DNA of 64,000 nucleotides from Saliniradius amylolyticus (GCF_003143555.1 NZ_CP029347.1:930001-994000), one strand, 5' to 3'. Positions 46,128 to 55,619 are shown, counted from the first letter of the stretch. Notes: generated by a model from the letters alone, not told the origin. Numbers and translations are program-made.

Positions 46128-46470
46128 TTTAGGCGCCCTGTGAGGAATAGCTGGTCAGTCAGGCACCGCGAACACACCATCAAGGGACCGTTCTACGCAG
46201 ACTCGCCGTAGACCCTTCCCTGGGGGCTCCTGTGCGGCCTCCTTGTCGCACAGGGTCTGCTTTAGAACACCCCCTTAATGATTTCGCCATGGTCGTGTCG
46301 GCTTAATCATATTTTCATCTTGTATTCTATTCTCCAACCATTACTACAGAGCTGATGAGAACACCACAAGCAAGTGAATTAGCATTAACGGAAGACTCTT
46401 TTGCTAGTGGCTGCTTTTCAGCGCCAATTCTGGTAATTTAGCGGCAGAAAGATCAAGCGCAGGAAAGGCC
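46128..46470. other. Gene-free interval with nested palindromes
   Basis: No convincing coding sequence is seen between the glyA terminator and nrdR. The left half (46190-46265) holds nested inverted repeats, listed separately as a repeat. The right half is A+T-richer and probably carries the nrdR promoter; no NrdR box pair or FMN riboswitch was recognised. Confidence 0.6.
46197..46260. repeat. Palindromic dispersed-repeat candidate, copy A
   Basis: CCTGTGCG (46229-46236) pairs with CGCACAGG (46247-46254). Outer arms GCAGAC and AGACCC on the left pair with GGGTCT and GTCTGC on the right. The segment 46225-46253 aligns with 52363-52391 at about 80 percent over 30 bases, starting GGGCTCCT and ending CGCACAG. 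Two similar hairpins in non-coding sites suggest a repeat family. Confidence 0.55.
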
Positions 46471-46926
46471 ATGTTTTGCCCCTTTTGCTCCGAGCAGGAA
46501 ACCAAAGTTATCGATTCGCGACTGGTGGCCGACGGCCATCAGATCCGCCGCCGCCGTGAATGCATTAACTGCCATGAGCGTTTTACCACCTTTGAAACCG
46601 CCGAGCTGGTCATGCCCCGTGTGGTTAAGCGCGATGGCTCTCGTGAACCCTTTAACGAGGACAAGCTCAGAGCGGGATTACAGCGTGCCTTGGAGCGCCG
46701 GCCGGTGAGTACCGAGCAGGTCGAGAAGTGCATAAACCGGCTGAAATCCACCCTCCGCGCCACCGGTGAGCGGGAAGTGACCAGTCAGTTTATCGGCAGC
46801 GTTATCATGGACGCGCTAAAAGAGCTGGATAAGGTGGCCTATGTGCGCTTTGCCTCTGTGTATCGCTCCTTTGAAGATATTCGCGAATTCGGCGAAGAGA
46901 TTGCCCGTCTGGGGGACAATGAATGA
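46471..46926 (+). CDS. nrdR: Transcriptional repressor NrdR
   Basis: A 151-residue repressor of ribonucleotide reductase genes. The zinc ribbon is C3-C6 and C31-C34 with [17 protein letters not shown]. The ATP-cone domain (about 49-139) senses ATP/dATP. It overlaps ribD by 4 nt, the usual start of the nrdR-rib operon in gammaproteobacteria. Confidence 0.96.
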   Translation: MFCPFCSEQETKVIDSRLVADGHQIRRRRECINCHERFTTFETAELVMPRVVKRDGSREPFNEDKLRAGLQRALERRPVSTEQVEKCINRLKSTLRATGEREVTSQFIGSVIMDALKELDKVAYVRFASVYRSFEDIREFGEEIARLGDNE

Positions 46927-48053
46927 CCGCCTTTAGCGAGGCCGATCACCACTGGATGAGCCGGGCCATTGCGCTGGCAGGTAAGGGCCAGTTTACCACC
47001 TCGCCCAATCCCGCAGTGGGCTGTGTCATCCTGGACAGCGACGGTAATCTGGCCGGAGAAGGCTATCATCGTCAGGCTGGTGGCCCTCATGCTGAGGTGT
47101 TTGCGCTGAGACAGGCCGGCGACAGAGCTCGCGGCGGCACTGCTTATGTCACCCTGGAACCATGCAGTCACCATGGCCGCACCCCGCCTTGCGCCGAAGC
47201 GCTGATCGAGGCAGGCATCAAGCGGGTGATAGCGGCGGGCACCGATCCTAACCCGAAGGTTTCAGGAAAAGGCTTAGCATTGCTGCAAAATGCGGGTATT
47301 GCTGCCGAGCACGGCCTACTAGAAACCGATGCCGAAGCGCTGAATCGAGGTTTTATGACCCGTATGCGCACCGGCAAACCCTTTGTCACCCTGAAGCTGG
47401 CCGCCAGTTTAGACGGAAAGACGGCGCTGGAAAATGGCCACAGTCAGTGGGTCACTAGTGAGGCGGCCCGGCTGGATGTGCAGCGTCACCGGGCCAGCGC
47501 CTGCGCTATTTTAACCGGCTCCGGCACGGTACTGATCGATAACCCGTCACTGAATGTCAGGCTAACAGCTAACGCGCTGGGGTTGGAAGATGACCTGGGC
47601 GTACGCCAGCCCCTACGGGTGATTGTGGATAGCCGCAATCAGATGCAGCCGGATTTAACGCTGTTTACGCTGCCGGGAGAGATCCTGCTGGCCAATAAGA
47701 AGCCGAACCACTGGCGGTTTGATAGCAATGTCAGTCAGTGGCAATGTCATCACAAAACGCCGCGGGTACACTTACCTGCGCTATTGAACGAGTTGGGACA
47801 GCGCGGCGTCAATCATCTGTGGGTGGAGTCGGGCGCGGCACTCGCCGGAGCACTATTGCAGCAGCATCTGGTGGATGAGCTAATGCTGTATCAGGCACCT
47901 AAGTTGATGGGTGATAAGGCTAAAGGGTTATGTTTAATGCCCAGCCTCAGCCATATGAATGAAGCTCTCTCGCTCAGTTGGAGCGACATCCGTCAGGTAG
48001 GCGAGGACCTGAGGCTGACGGCCCGGGTATTACCTCAAAACCAGAAAAAGTAG
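46923..48053 (+). CDS. ribD: Bifunctional riboflavin deaminase/reductase RibD
   Basis: A 376-residue enzyme for two riboflavin steps, deamination of the GTP-derived pyrimidine and reduction of its ribosyl chain. The N-terminal zinc deaminase has HAE (56-58) with C81 and C90 ([11 protein letters not shown]). The C-terminal reductase begins [14 protein letters not shown] and includes [14 protein letters not shown]. All key residues are present. Confidence 0.95.
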   Translation: MTAFSEADHHWMSRAIALAGKGQFTTSPNPAVGCVILDSDGNLAGEGYHRQAGGPHAEVFALRQAGDRARGGTAYVTLEPCSHHGRTPPCAEALIEAGIKRVIAAGTDPNPKVSGKGLALLQNAGIAAEHGLLETDAEALNRGFMTRMRTGKPFVTLKLAASLDGKTALENGHSQWVTSEAARLDVQRHRASACAILTGSGTVLIDNPSLNVRLTANALGLEDDLGVRQPLRVIVDSRNQMQPDLTLFTLPGEILLANKKPNHWRFDSNVSQWQCHHKTPRVHLPALLNELGQRGVNHLWVESGAALAGALLQQHLVDELMLYQAPKLMGDKAKGLCLMPSLSHMNEALSLSWSDIRQVGEDLRLTARVLPQNQKK

Positions 48054-48060
48054 AACCATT

Positions 48061-48726
48061 ATGTTTACAGGCATTATTGAAGCAGTAGGCACCATTGCCG
48101 CCATGCAGCAAACCGGCGGCGATGTGAGATTAAAAGTCTCCACCGGCAAGTTGGATATGAGCGATGTTGCCCTCGGTGATAGCATAGCCACTAATGGCGT
48201 GTGTTTGACCGTGGTGGAATTCGGTGGTGATTATTATGCCGCCGATGTGTCCGTGGAAACACTGAAGCGCTCCGGCTTTACCGATTATAAGACTGGCGAT
48301 CAGGTTAACCTGGAAAAGGCCATGCAACCCAACTCCCGTTTTGGCGGCCACATTGTCAGCGGCCATGTGGATGGGGTCGGTGAGTTACAATCCATTACCG
48401 AGACGGCCCGGGCGGTGGAGATCTGGATCAAGGCCCCGGATAAGCTGGCGAAATATATCGCCGAGAAGGGCTCTATTACCGTAGATGGCGTAAGCCTGAC
48501 CACCAATGAGGTTAAGGGGGCCAGCTTTAAGCTGACCCTGGTTCCTCACACCTTACAGGAAACCAACATCAGTACCTACAAGGTGGGCACTAAGGTCAAT
48601 CTGGAGGTGGATGTGGTGGCCCGTTACCTGGAGCGGTTGCTGTTAGGCGATAAAGCCGCAAAGAGCGATGAGTCTGATATCAGCATGGCGTTTCTGGCCG
48701 AACACGGTTATCTGAAAGGCCGCTAA
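48061..48726 (+). CDS. ribE: Riboflavin synthase, alpha chain
   Basis: A 221-residue enzyme that makes riboflavin from two lumazine molecules. Two lumazine-binding repeats start MFTGIIEAVGTI and FGGHIVSGHVDGVGEL. Key parts GDSIATNGVCLTV and GSITVDGVSLT are present. It follows ribD by 7 bp. A C-terminal extension (about residues 200-221) is ordinary for the group. No upstream FMN riboswitch is seen. Confidence 0.95.
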   Translation: MFTGIIEAVGTIAAMQQTGGDVRLKVSTGKLDMSDVALGDSIATNGVCLTVVEFGGDYYAADVSVETLKRSGFTDYKTGDQVNLEKAMQPNSRFGGHIVSGHVDGVGELQSITETARAVEIWIKAPDKLAKYIAEKGSITVDGVSLTTNEVKGASFKLTLVPHTLQETNISTYKVGTKVNLEVDVVARYLERLLLGDKAAKSDESDISMAFLAEHGYLKGR

Positions 48727-48782
48727 AATAACAACAGGCAGCCTGGCTGCATCGAATTTACCCTACACAATTGAGCGAATTT

Positions 48783-49889
48783 ATGGCGTTAAACACGACT
48801 CAGGAAATAATCGAGGATATTCGTCAGGGCAAGATGGTGATCCTGATGGACGACGAGGACCGGGAGAACGAAGGCGATCTGATCATGGCCGCCGAGCATA
48901 TTACCCCAGAGGCGATCAACTTTATGGTCACCTTCGCCCGCGGGCTGGTGTGTTTGCCGATGACCGAACAACGCTGTGCCCGTCTGAATCTGCCGTTGAT
49001 GGTCACCAACAACGGCGCCCAGTTTTCCACCAATTTTACGGTGTCCATTGAGGCCGCCGAAGGGGTGACTACAGGGATTTCTGCCGCCGACCGTGCGCGA
49101 ACGGTACAGGCCGCGGTCGCCGCCGATGCTACTGCCGAAGACATTGTTCAGCCCGGGCATATTTTCCCGCTCATCGCCAAAGAAGGTGGTGTATTGAACC
49201 GCGCGGGACACACCGAAGCCGGCGTGGATCTGGCAAGGCTGGCAGGGTGTGAACCGGCGGCGGTGATCGTAGAGATCTTAAACGACGACGGCACCATGGC
49301 GCGTCGTCCGCAGCTGGAAGAGTTCGCTGAAAAACATGGCATCAAGATTGGCACTATTGCCGATCTGATCGAGTATCGGAATCTCAACGAAACCACCATT
49401 GAGAAAGTAGCCGAGTGCAAGCTACCTACCGATTACGGTGAGTTTGATCTGATTACCTTTAAGGACGTGATCGACAATCAACTGCATTTTGTGCTGAAAA
49501 ACACGGTAGTTTCACCCGACGATCCCACGTTGGTGCGGGTTCATTTGCATAATACCTTCAGCGATTTGCTCGGTTCGCAGCGCTCGCTGGACCGCAGTAT
49601 GGGCCTACCTCAGGCCATGCAGCGCATTGCCGACGAAGGTGGCGTGTTATTGCTGCTGGGTAAAGACGAAACCAACGACGAACTGATCGCCACCCTGAAG
49701 CAGTTTGAGGCTGAGGATAAAGGCGAGAAGTCGGCGGGGAATAAGTGGGATGGCTCCTCACGCACCGTAGGCGTCGGTTGTCAGATCCTGGCCTCGTTGG
49801 GAGTGAAGAAAATGCGACTGCTCAGCAAGCCTAAAAAATACCATGCCCTGTCCGGTTTCGGGTTGGAAGTGGTGGAATTCGTTTCCTAA
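48783..49889 (+). CDS. 3,4-DHBP synthase with degenerate GTP cyclohydrolase II half (RibBX type)
   Basis: A 368-residue fusion. The N-terminal half is an intact dihydroxybutanone-phosphate synthase ([12 protein letters not shown] at about 23-34; [16 protein letters not shown] further on). The C-terminal half follows the GTP cyclohydrolase II fold but lacks the zinc cysteines. Where RibA has a Cys-rich CxTGD...RCDCG motif, this protein reads [19 protein letters not shown]. It therefore should supply only the DHBP reaction, and a separate RibA is expected elsewhere. The same layout is known from Shewanella and other proteobacteria as ribBX. The ATG at 48783 is preferred over TTG four codons upstream. 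Confidence 0.9.
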   Translation: MALNTTQEIIEDIRQGKMVILMDDEDRENEGDLIMAAEHITPEAINFMVTFARGLVCLPMTEQRCARLNLPLMVTNNGAQFSTNFTVSIEAAEGVTTGISAADRARTVQAAVAADATAEDIVQPGHIFPLIAKEGGVLNRAGHTEAGVDLARLAGCEPAAVIVEILNDDGTMARRPQLEEFAEKHGIKIGTIADLIEYRNLNETTIEKVAECKLPTDYGEFDLITFKDVIDNQLHFVLKNTVVSPDDPTLVRVHLHNTFSDLLGSQRSLDRSMGLPQAMQRIADEGGVLLLLGKDETNDELIATLKQFEAEDKGEKSAGNKWDGSSRTVGVGCQILASLGVKKMRLLSKPKKYHALSGFGLEVVEFVS

Positions 49890-49953
49890 AAATATCCTAA
49901 AACTCTGGCGTGTTATGCTACTATACGCGCCGTTTTGAATCAGGAAGGCCGAC

Positions 49954-50427
49954 ATGAATATCATTGAAGGTAATCTGCGTGCCACCGGCAAAAAATTTGC
50001 TCTGGTGGTGTCTCGTTTTAACAGCTTTGTAGTGGAAAGCCTGGTGGATGGCGCTCTGGATACACTGGAACGAGTAGGTGAAGTTAACGAACAGGACATT
50101 ACTCTGGTTCGTGTGCCCGGGGCCTATGAACTGCCGGTGGTTGCCAAAAAGTTGGCCAACAGCGGCAAGTTCGACGCTATTATCGCTCTGGGCGCGGTGA
50201 TCCGAGGTGGTACTCCCCACTTTGACTTCGTGGCTGGCGAGTGTAACAAGGGATTGGCACAGGTATCTCTGGATGCAGAATTGCCGGTGGCCTTTGGCGT
50301 GATCACCACAGACTCCATTGAGCAAGCCATCGAGCGCTCCGGCACTAAGGCCGGAAATAAAGGTGCCGAGGCGGCCATGGGTGCGCTGGAAATGGTAAAT
50401 GTAATTGACCAGATTGAAGGAGCCTGA
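49954..50427 (+). CDS. ribH: 6,7-Dimethyl-8-ribityllumazine synthase
   Basis: A 157-residue enzyme joining DHBP and the ribityl-aminopyrimidine, the step before riboflavin synthase. Motifs: [36 protein letters not shown] and [25 protein letters not shown]. It is followed 2 bp later by nusB, whose ribosome binding site lies inside the ribH end. Confidence 0.96.
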   Translation: MNIIEGNLRATGKKFALVVSRFNSFVVESLVDGALDTLERVGEVNEQDITLVRVPGAYELPVVAKKLANSGKFDAIIALGAVIRGGTPHFDFVAGECNKGLAQVSLDAELPVAFGVITTDSIEQAIERSGTKAGNKGAEAAMGALEMVNVIDQIEGA

Positions 50428-50429
50428 GG

Positions 50430-50849
50430 TTGAAACCCGCTGCTCGCCATAAGGCCAGAGAGATTGCCCTGCAGGGCATCTACTCATGGCAGATGACTCA
50501 AAATTCCGCCAACCAGATTGAGTTACATCTGGCTACCACCAATCAGATGGAAGAGGTGGACCTGGAGTACTTTCAGGAATTATTGCGTTCGGTCATTAAA
50601 CAGTCGGAAGATCTGGATAAGGCCATTCGACCCTACCTAGGACGCTTGCCGGAAGAAATGGATCCGGTGGAAAAAGCGATTTTGCGCATGGCGACCTATG
50701 AGCTTCAGCATCGTCTGGATGTTCCCTATCGGGTGGTTATCAACGAGGCGATTGAGCTGGCCAAGGTATTTGGCGCCGACGAAAGTCATAAATTCGTTAA
50801 CGGGGTATTGGATAAAGCCATCCGAAAGCTCCGCCAACACGAACAGTAG
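50430..50849 (+). CDS. nusB: Transcription antitermination factor NusB
   Basis: A 139-residue RNA-binding factor for rRNA antitermination with NusE. Typical segments: ARHKAREIALQGIYSWQ at the N-terminus and PYRVVINEAIELAKVFGADESHKFVNGVLDK at the C-terminus. The start is TTG, with AAGGAG 7 nt upstream inside ribH, which favours this codon. It is between ribH and thiL, the conserved position. Confidence 0.95.
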   Translation: MKPAARHKAREIALQGIYSWQMTQNSANQIELHLATTNQMEEVDLEYFQELLRSVIKQSEDLDKAIRPYLGRLPEEMDPVEKAILRMATYELQHRLDVPYRVVINEAIELAKVFGADESHKFVNGVLDKAIRKLRQHEQ

Positions 50850-50851
50850 TC

Positions 50852-51814
50852 GTGCAAGAATTCGATATTATCGATAGCTTCTTTCGTACCCGAAGCCACC
50901 AACGCCGTGATGTTGAGGTAGGTATTGGCGATGATTGTGCGGTCACTCAGGTGCCCGAAGGTCAGAGCTTGTGTACTACCACGGATACGCTGGTCGAGGG
51001 TGTGCACTTTCCCAAAGATACGCCGGTACAAGCCATTGCTGAGAAAGCGATGGCGGTGAATCTCAGTGACCTGGCAGCCATGGGGGCGGAGCCGGCCTGG
51101 GTCAGCCTGTCGCTGTCACTTCCTGAGGTGGACGAATGCTGGCTGAATGCCTTTTCCAATGGCATCCAGCAAATGTGTGAGTATTACGGCGTTCAGTTGA
51201 TCGGCGGTGATACAGTGCGTGGACCTTTAAGCATTACGATTACCGCTCAGGGTTTTGTTCCGAACGAGCAGGCCCTGACACGCTCTCATGCCCGGCCCGG
51301 TGACTGGCTCTATGTTACGGGCACTTTGGGCGATGCGGGACTGGCGCTGGACTATCTAAACGGCAAGCGTCAGCTGCCGCTCAACGCCCGTAATGAGGTA
51401 TTAACGCGTTTTCAAACTCCTACTCCCCGGGTACTAACGGGCACAGCCCTGCGCCGTATAGCCAGCAGTTGTATCGATGTGTCTGATGGCTTGGTGGCCG
51501 ATCTGCACCATATCCTGCATGCTTCAGGGTGTGGCGCATCCATTCAGCTTGAGAAGTTGCCGTTATCCGAAGCGATGCGAGCCTCGGTGTCCGAAGAGGA
51601 TGCCTTTGAATATGCCCTTAACAGCGGCGACGATTATGAGCTTTTGTTTACCGTATCTGAAGAGCAGAAGGGCAATCTGGAGTTAGCTCTGGCGGCGGCT
51701 TGTGTGAGTGCCACTTGCATCGGCCAACTCAATGGCAAAACCGGCAAGGTCGAGTTGCGTCATGGGGAGCAACCTTATTCCTCTCGCGGCCATGGCTACG
51801 AGCACTTTAGTTAA
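50852..51814 (+). CDS. thiL: Thiamine-monophosphate kinase
   Basis: A 320-residue kinase forming thiamine pyrophosphate from thiamine monophosphate. It shows GIGDDCAVTQVP, TTDTLVEGVHFP, KAMAVNLSDLAAMGAEPAWV, LIGGDTVRGPLSITIT and CIDVSDGLVADLHH, the PurM-like signatures. The start is GTG, 2 nt after nusB. The next gene begins 2 nt after its stop. Confidence 0.95.
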   Translation: MQEFDIIDSFFRTRSHQRRDVEVGIGDDCAVTQVPEGQSLCTTTDTLVEGVHFPKDTPVQAIAEKAMAVNLSDLAAMGAEPAWVSLSLSLPEVDECWLNAFSNGIQQMCEYYGVQLIGGDTVRGPLSITITAQGFVPNEQALTRSHARPGDWLYVTGTLGDAGLALDYLNGKRQLPLNARNEVLTRFQTPTPRVLTGTALRRIASSCIDVSDGLVADLHHILHASGCGASIQLEKLPLSEAMRASVSEEDAFEYALNSGDDYELLFTVSEEQKGNLELALAAACVSATCIGQLNGKTGKVELRHGEQPYSSRGHGYEHFS

Positions 51815-51816
51815 CC

Positions 51817-52299
51817 GTGAGCAGCCAGGTCAGCGCCCATCTGCTTAAGAATCCGGTGCATTTTCTGGCGCTGGGTCTGGGCAGTGGTCTCAGCCCTAAG
51901 GCGCCAGGCACTGCAGGTACCTTAGCGGCCTTGCCGCTGATTTGGCTGTGTGCCCCCACCGACAGCCTGATCTATCTGGCTATCACCCTTGCCATCAGTC
52001 TGCTTGGAATTTGGATCTGCGATTACAGCGCCTATAAGATGGGCGTGCACGATCATCCGGCCATCGTCTGGGACGAATTTGCCGGCATCTTCATTACCTT
52101 CCTGCTTGTACCGGCTACCGGGCTGAATCTGGTTGCTGGCTTTGTGTTGTTTCGGTTTTTCGATATTGTAAAACCCTGGCCCATACGCTGGCTGGACCGT
52201 CATGTCGATGGCGGACTGGGCATTATGCTGGATGACATTCTGGCCGGAATATTCGCCTTGTTGTGTATGCATGGGCTATTGTGGGCAGGTTGGCTGTAA
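51817..52299 (+). CDS. pgpA: Phosphatidylglycerophosphatase A
   Basis: A 160-residue inner-membrane phosphatase producing phosphatidylglycerol. It shows GLGSGLSPKAPGTAGTLAA near the N-terminus, the catalytic region IVWDEFAGIFIT and the FRFFDIVKPWPIRWLDRHVDGGLGIMLDDILAGI segment. Four hydrophobic segments are visible. The start is GTG. It closes the rib-nusB-thiL-pgpA run and converges on the glpQ-like gene. Confidence 0.95.
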   Translation: MSSQVSAHLLKNPVHFLALGLGSGLSPKAPGTAGTLAALPLIWLCAPTDSLIYLAITLAISLLGIWICDYSAYKMGVHDHPAIVWDEFAGIFITFLLVPATGLNLVAGFVLFRFFDIVKPWPIRWLDRHVDGGLGIMLDDILAGIFALLCMHGLLWAGWL

Positions 52300-52320
52300 G
52301 AGGGCAGTTGATTAGAGCCG

Positions 52321-52414
52321 GGGAGGCACATCTTCATCGATTCGCTATAAAACCTCTGTGTGGGCTCCTCTGCTGCATCCCTGCCGCACAGCGCCATCTT
52401 AAGGATTACCTCCC
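52321..52414. repeat. Palindromic dispersed-repeat candidate, copy B
   Basis: It lies between convergent pgpA and the glpQ-like gene. Outer arms GGGAGG (52321-52326) and CCTCCC (52409-52414) enclose an inner stem CTGTGTGG (52356-52363) with CCGCACAG (52384-52391). The part GGGCTCCT to CGCACAG aligns with copy A near 46.2 kb. It may also serve as a terminator for both genes, though T runs are weak. Confidence 0.5.
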
Positions 52415-53389
52415 AGGCTTTTGGTGTATAACCAACCGATCCGGAAAATCGGTAAAGATCCCATCGACTCCCAGGGTGTCTATTAAGTAGTCCGATAGCT
52501 GAGTAAAACTCACATCCTCGGGCAGCTGATCGGCGCGTAAAGTGTAAGTGTGGACCAGCAGGCCCTGTTGATGAGCGAGTCTGGCTAACTCCGTGGTGCT
52601 CAGCTGGCCGTTTTCTATATTCACAAGCTGGTGATACCAGGGGCCAATGCCATCGGCGTAGCGGGCCACCTCGACCAGCCCGTCAGCCGTTTTTAGCCAC
52701 TCGTAGTCGGTGCCTGATTCCTGCCAATCGTTTTCGCCAATAAGCTGCACCAGCGGCGCTTTTAAGCCCAGCTCGGTGCGCAGCCGTTTCACTTCTTTAA
52801 AGTCAAAACACTGCACATAGAGGTTTGCCTCCGGGTGATTAAGGTCATATTTTTTGAGCAATTCCACCACAATGGCACTGATATCCTGTCCTTCTGTTTG
52901 GTGAAACTTGGGGGCCTTAATCTCGGGATACAAACCAATCGCCTTATCTCTGCGCATGTTGAGCCCCTGAATCAACTGAATATGCTGCTCAAAGGTGGCA
53001 ATACGATAGGGGCTCTGGCCAGGGTAACGGCGCGGGTAGACCTGCTGGCCATCAGTGGTTTGCCGTTCATGGACTCTAAGCTCCTGTAGCTCGGCAAGGG
53101 TAAAGTCGATCACATAATAGCGGCCATCGTCACGGTGTCTGTCAGGAAAGACCGACTCCACATTGGTGATGGTATCTAAGTGAATATCGTGCAATACCAC
53201 AGGGATACCGTCAGCACTGAGGACCAGATCCTGCTCGATATAATGGGCATTCATGCCATGGGCAAGAATAGCCGCTTCCAGAGTATGTTCGGGCAGATAA
53301 GCGGAGGCCCCGCGATGGGCGATAATAGCGGTGTCGCCCCAGCTAAACGGACTCAGACAGAGGCTGAATAAAAAAATGATCAGACGCAA
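52406..53389 (-). CDS. glpQ: Glycerophosphodiester phosphodiesterase
   Basis: A 327-residue periplasmic phosphodiesterase releasing glycerol-3-phosphate from deacylated phospholipids. A signal peptide (about 1-18) precedes IIAHRGASAYLPEHTLEA. The catalytic parts HRGA, YIEQDLVLSADGIPVVLHD and GLYPEIKAP are intact, and the C-terminus has GVDGIFTDFPD. It fits the GlpQ branch with a longer lid. It is a single gene; no glpT is near. Confidence 0.92.
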   Translation of the reverse strand: MRLIIFLFSLCLSPFSWGDTAIIAHRGASAYLPEHTLEAAILAHGMNAHYIEQDLVLSADGIPVVLHDIHLDTITNVESVFPDRHRDDGRYYVIDFTLAELQELRVHERQTTDGQQVYPRRYPGQSPYRIATFEQHIQLIQGLNMRRDKAIGLYPEIKAPKFHQTEGQDISAIVVELLKKYDLNHPEANLYVQCFDFKEVKRLRTELGLKAPLVQLIGENDWQESGTDYEWLKTADGLVEVARYADGIGPWYHQLVNIENGQLSTTELARLAHQQGLLVHTYTLRADQLPEDVSFTQLSDYLIDTLGVDGIFTDFPDRLVIHQKPGR

Positions 53390-53456
53390 ATAAATCTCCC
53401 GCAGCGAATAGCGTGGCGGTCAGTTTAGCCGGTTACGATGACAATCTGGTGAATCC

Positions 53457-53840
53457 TCAGGCTCGTTCAATCAGTTCGATGGCGTAGCCGTCCGGATCCT
53501 GGGCAAAGGCGATCACCGTTTTGCCGCCTTTTACGGGCCCTGGTTTTCGGTATACCTCTACGCCAGCTTGTTCCAGCTTACCGCAGAAACCATAAATATC
53601 CTCTACGCCTATGGCGATGTGGCCAAAGGCCTCGCCATGCTGGTATTCGCTCTGATCCCAGTTGTAGGTCAGCTCCAGTACCGTATGGTCCGATTCATCA
53701 CCGTAGCCTACAAAGGCCAGGGTATAACGGTATTGCTCATTGTCAGACTGTCTGAGCAGCTTCATTCCCAACAACTGGGTGTAGAAGTGAATCGAACGCT
53801 CCAGATCGCCGACTCTTAGCATGGTATGCAGAAAGCGCAT
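53457..53840 (-). CDS. gloA: Lactoylglutathione lyase (glyoxalase I)
   Basis: A 127-residue metalloenzyme that converts the methylglyoxal-glutathione adduct to lactoylglutathione. It begins [30 protein letters not shown]. Metal ligands are visible as H5, the glutamate in VLELTYNW, the histidine in FGHIAIGV and the glutamate in YAIELIE. AAGGAG lies before the ATG. The truncated nth copy begins only 25 bp upstream, so gloA may once have followed nth directly. Confidence 0.94.
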   Translation of the reverse strand: MRFLHTMLRVGDLERSIHFYTQLLGMKLLRQSDNEQYRYTLAFVGYGDESDHTVLELTYNWDQSEYQHGEAFGHIAIGVEDIYGFCGKLEQAGVEVYRKPGPVKGGKTVIAFAQDPDGYAIELIERA

Positions 53841-53864
53841 AAAACCTCCTTAAATGGGTGATGA

Positions 53865-54085
53865 TCACACCTCGGTTTTATCTTTAAACTCACACAGGTC
53901 CTCGATGACGCAGGAGCCACAGCGGGGCTTTCGCGCGACACAGGTATAACCACCGTGCAGGCTCAACAATTGGTACACATCCATCTTAAACTTACCAGGT
54001 ATCACCTTCAGCAACTTTTCGACGCCCATTCAGTTTGGTGGATTGCGGGCGCTGAATATATGGAGGCCACGGTAATGGTCGGTTG
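53865..54085 (-). pseudogene. Decayed 3' fragment of nth (endonuclease III)
   Basis: The segment aligns with the 3' end of intact nth (56661 to about 56890) over roughly 220 bases with substitutions and a small deletion near 54029. The reading gives YTCVARKPRCGSC and VIEDLCEFKDKTEV before a stop, so all four cluster cysteines are present in the fragment. An in-frame TGA at about 54033 and loss of the first two-thirds of the gene, including the catalytic Lys and Asp, make it non-functional as a glycosylase. The left limit is certain; the right limit is blurred by divergence. Confidence 0.85.
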
Positions 54086-54376
54086 TGGTGAAAACAGGCA
54101 TGATAGAGACATGTCAACCAGCACCCCCGAGGTTCATATTTACACGGCGGGCAGTATCGGCCGTTGTGAAAAGAGGCTGGGATCAGGGAAAAAGGGTGAA
54201 AAATGGTTACTACTTCAAGATTTGCTCTGACTGAGCTGCAGAATGCCCCATTTTCGTAAAGCGATAACCCAATTGAATTGAAACCAGGCTTTCGCTTAGA
54301 ATGCGCCGGCGCCATCCTTTTTCACTTTTCATTTAAAAAGCTAATTGCTACCTACTTTTTGGGTTTGGAAAATACT
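54086..54376. other. Gene-free leader of the AraC-type gene
   Basis: About 290 bases between the nth fragment and the regulator with no recognisable gene. It contains GAATGCCCCATTTTCG at 54241-54256, a motif that returns before the DUF2306 gene. No clear promoter was identified. Confidence 0.5.
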
Positions 54377-55504
54377 ATGTCTATTGCTCTGGTTCCCACG
54401 GTCCTTTATTCGGGAATGATGGGAGTTGTTGTTTCTGGGCTCGTGCGAACGTTCAGCACGCCTAAACATAAGCAGACCGCTTACCTGTCAGGGCTTCTGA
54501 TACTGCTACTCATTCATATCATTGGTGAGCTCTATATCTATTCGGGGGTGTATCAGTATGCACCAGCCATCGCCGGTTTTCAGTTGCCTGTCAGAATGTT
54601 AATGGGACCCGCTCTGTATTTTTATGCGTGTATGGCGATGTATCCTGCGACTAAGCACTCTGTGAAGTCATACCTTACGGTGTTGTTAGGGCCAATTGCC
54701 GTAATCCTGTCAATGATACCGTTTATGTTTAGTATCACGCCGGAGCAAAAGCTGGCATTAGCAGATCCAATTACACGCGATCCCGACTTATGGCAAATAG
54801 CCATATCCATGTGTTTGTTTACAGCCGTTGCCTTTATTGTCTTTACCTTCGCCTATCTGATAGCGACCTTCAGGCTGCATGCAAAGCATCGCAACCAGTT
54901 GATGGAGAAGTACTCTGCAATTGAACAACGGGCAATGGACTGGCTCAGGGTTATATTAATTTTATGGGGACTTGTTTGGTTTTTTTATGCGGCGAACTAT
55001 GCAGCCACCTTTATTGGGGTTAAATTTTTTGCTCTGGACACACTACTTCCGCTGTTTGAGTTTTTAGTCTTAGTTTCATTTACTCACCTTGCCCTTAAAC
55101 AACTTGAGTTAGGCGCCTCTGAAGAAGTTATCAGACTAACGGTGCAAGAGAGGGAGGCTGTTCTTCCTGATGAGAAAATGCAGGAAATAGCGGTAAAGTT
55201 GACTGACGCCATGACCGGGAAGCAACTGTATAAAGAAGAGGACTTGTCCTTAAACAGGTTGTCAGCGGTGATCTCGGTAAGTGAAAACTACATTTCAGAG
55301 ACCCTTTCGCAGTTTATGAAAACGAATTTCTTTCAATTTGTTAACCGCTACAGGGTAGAAGAAGCAAAAGATCTTTTAGCAAACACCGATATGTTGGTTT
55401 CATCAATCGCCTATGAAGTCGGGTTTAAGTCTAAATCGACCTTTAACAGTGCATTCAAGAAGATAGTTGGAGTCACCCCAACCGGATTCAGAAAGCCAGG
55501 GTAG
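54377..55504 (+). CDS. Membrane-anchored AraC-family regulator
   Basis: A regulator of about 375 residues. The N-terminal 230 residues form about seven hydrophobic helices. The C-terminal 100 residues are an AraC-type double helix-turn-helix (LSLNRLSAVISVSENYISETLSQFM and VSSIAYEVGFKSKSTFNSAFKKIVGVTPTGFRK). It would sense a membrane or external signal and act on nearby DNA. The first in-frame Met is 33 residues upstream, but MSIALVPTVLYSG starts the first helix better. It is followed by the DUF2306 gene on the same strand. This stretch is visibly richer in A+T than flanking genes, which fits acquired DNA. Confidence 0.85.
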   Translation: MSIALVPTVLYSGMMGVVVSGLVRTFSTPKHKQTAYLSGLLILLLIHIIGELYIYSGVYQYAPAIAGFQLPVRMLMGPALYFYACMAMYPATKHSVKSYLTVLLGPIAVILSMIPFMFSITPEQKLALADPITRDPDLWQIAISMCLFTAVAFIVFTFAYLIATFRLHAKHRNQLMEKYSAIEQRAMDWLRVILILWGLVWFFYAANYAATFIGVKFFALDTLLPLFEFLVLVSFTHLALKQLELGASEEVIRLTVQEREAVLPDEKMQEIAVKLTDAMTGKQLYKEEDLSLNRLSAVISVSENYISETLSQFMKTNFFQFVNRYRVEEAKDLLANTDMLVSSIAYEVGFKSKSTFNSAFKKIVGVTPTGFRKPG

Positions 55505-55538
55505 CTCAAAAAACAGGCAAACGATGTGCGAATGAGTA

Positions 55539-55574
55539 CGAATATGCCCATTCGGACGACCTGAATGCCCCCTT
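55539..55574. promoter_or_regulatory. Possible AraC-protein sites before the DUF2306 gene
   Basis: ATATGCCCATTCGG (55542-55555) and TGAATGCCCCCTT (55562-55574) share ATGCCC with GAATGCCCCATTTTCG at 54241-54256 before the regulator. Repeated ATGCCC-type half-sites in both control regions could be binding sites for the membrane AraC protein. This is a weak pattern. Confidence 0.35.
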
Positions 55575-55619
55575 GATAGAGAATTTGATGAGAATTTCGT
55601 TGAATGAGAAGGGCGTGTT

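Noticed and set aside
46128-46470. FMN riboswitch before the riboflavin genes
   Set aside because: No conserved riboswitch core was recognised here or before ribB; the region holds simple hairpins only.
53865-54085. A functional short nth paralogue
   Set aside because: Only the C-terminal cluster region remains; an in-frame stop and absence of the catalytic residues rule out activity as a glycosylase.
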